Shown in pieces: positions 63,702 through 64,000 of a stretch of DNA of 64,000 nt. A program made the translations under genes and the position numbers. How positions within the stretch are numbered: position 1 is the first letter of the stretch; every line of letters starts with the position of its first letter. This DNA is from Acidobacteriota bacterium (GTDB lineage: Bacteria; Acidobacteriota; Holophagae; Acanthopleuribacterales; Acanthopleuribacteraceae). The stretch is taken from contig JAGQSC010000019.1 in NCBI GenBank assembly GCA_020439745.1, positions 248,001 to 312,000 of the forward strand, read 5' to 3'. The notes beneath the pieces were generated by a model. That model was not told the origin of the DNA. It worked only from the letters and a program-made list of their open reading frames with translations, and did no database searches.

Positions 63702-64000
63702 ATGAAAATGAGACTTTGGCCCGGATTCTGTCTTCTAGCTTTGCAGTGGGGGCTGCGCTTTGGCCTGCCCTTGATCTTGGAAGATGGCATTCCCTACGCC
63801 ATTCTGGGGTCACTGGCGCTGGGTGTGCTTATCATGTTGTGGTGGGCCTTTTTCAGTAAGACACCTCACGGCATTCGATGGTGGGCGTTGTTGGCCATGG
63901 TCTTGGCACCCATCATCGTCAGGCCCCTAATTCATCCTTCTATCAATACAGGCATGATGGGCATGATGTATCCCGTCTATGTGGTACCCACCCTTTGTCT
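63702..64000 (+). CDS. N-terminus of a membrane-anchored BamB/PQQ-like protein (cut by window end)
   Basis: About 99 residues are visible, beginning MKMRLWPGFCLLALQWGLR and running off the window. Three or four hydrophobic helices are present, with GLPLILEDG, GIRWWALLAMVLAPIIV and TGMMGMMYPVYVVPTL. This pattern resembles the membrane region that precedes a PQQ/BamB-type beta-propeller in proteins of Planctomycetota and Acidobacteriota; the propeller itself would lie outside the window, so the call is tentative. Strong GGGGGAG site 2-8 bases before ATG 63702. Confidence 0.5.
   Translation, partial: MKMRLWPGFCLLALQWGLRFGLPLILEDGIPYAILGSLALGVLIMLWWAFFSKTPHGIRWWALLAMVLAPIIVRPLIHPSINTGMMGMMYPVYVVPTLC

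Noticed and set aside
1-64000. tRNA, rRNA, CRISPR arrays, integrases or complete insertion sequences
   Set aside because: None seen by eye on either strand; a covariance-model tRNA search would be needed to exclude tRNAs fully.

Overview
The window is a dense, moderately GC-rich bacterial chromosome segment with strong Shine-Dalgarno sites, many 4-base gene overlaps and no phage, integrase, CRISPR array or tRNA that I could find. The lineage is not certain. A Gram-negative cell with an outer membrane is clear: Lnt, an EnvC-type protein, a TonB-dependent receptor and a type II secretion secretin. The secretin with a C-terminal cohesin-like domain, a DUF3014 protein, FG-GAP and PQQ/BamB-like proteins and the fused ccoNO gene point to Acidobacteriota or a neighbouring deep lineage rather than a Proteobacterium. 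This placement is inference.

Layout. 1-4.6 kb: 3' part of an ileS of the eukaryote-like type 2, then tspO and an MsbA-like ABC exporter on the minus strand. 4.7-13.1 kb: one operon behind a good sigma70-like promoter carries a complete cbb3 oxidase set: the copper ATPase ccoI, ccoS, a fused ccoNO, ccoQ, a one-haem ccoP, ccoG, ccoH, a UreH/SafE-like membrane gene and a usp gene. 13.1-17.8 kb (minus): an O-antigen-ligase-like protein, hutH, a phosphoglycolate-phosphatase-like HAD gene, a small membrane protein and tpx. 17.8-26.3 kb (plus): a DUF3014 protein, M17 and M61 peptidases, MTA phosphorylase, a PfkB kinase, an EnvC-like protein and Lnt. 26.4-31.9 kb: class I aldolase, then a tightly overlapping run hflX, stand-alone NFACT-R domain, ilvE, miaE and a GT2 glycosyltransferase. 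32.1-36.7 kb: a SNF2 helicase, a SWIM protein, a small unknown and bolA, all overlapping. 36.8-40.0 kb: an FAD oxidoreductase with a NosR/NapH-like membrane ferredoxin, and a UDG-family gene.

40-45 kb is looser and more accessory. It holds a methyltransferase, three copies of an ~87 bp palindromic repeat, a 770 bp stretch with no convincing gene, GNAT, MAPEG, YdcF, a lipoprotein and a small HExxH protein. 45.1-51.3 kb (minus) is a TonB-dependent receptor followed by a secreted protein built from two 433-residue repeats. 51.4-62.4 kb (plus) is an FG-GAP protein with a dockerin-like calcium loop, then a type II secretion / type IV pilus-like assembly operon: gspF, gspE, PilM/N/O/P-like genes, a cohesin-fused gspD and three pseudopilin genes. 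The window closes with a TrpD-like protein that has lost its catalytic motifs and the start of a BamB/PQQ-like gene.

The observation I rate highest is the pairing of a cohesin-like domain on the secretin with a dockerin-like loop on the secreted-looking protein encoded just upstream. Next are the HflX/NFACT-R coupling, the duplicated TonB-receptor partner and the dispersed repeat family.
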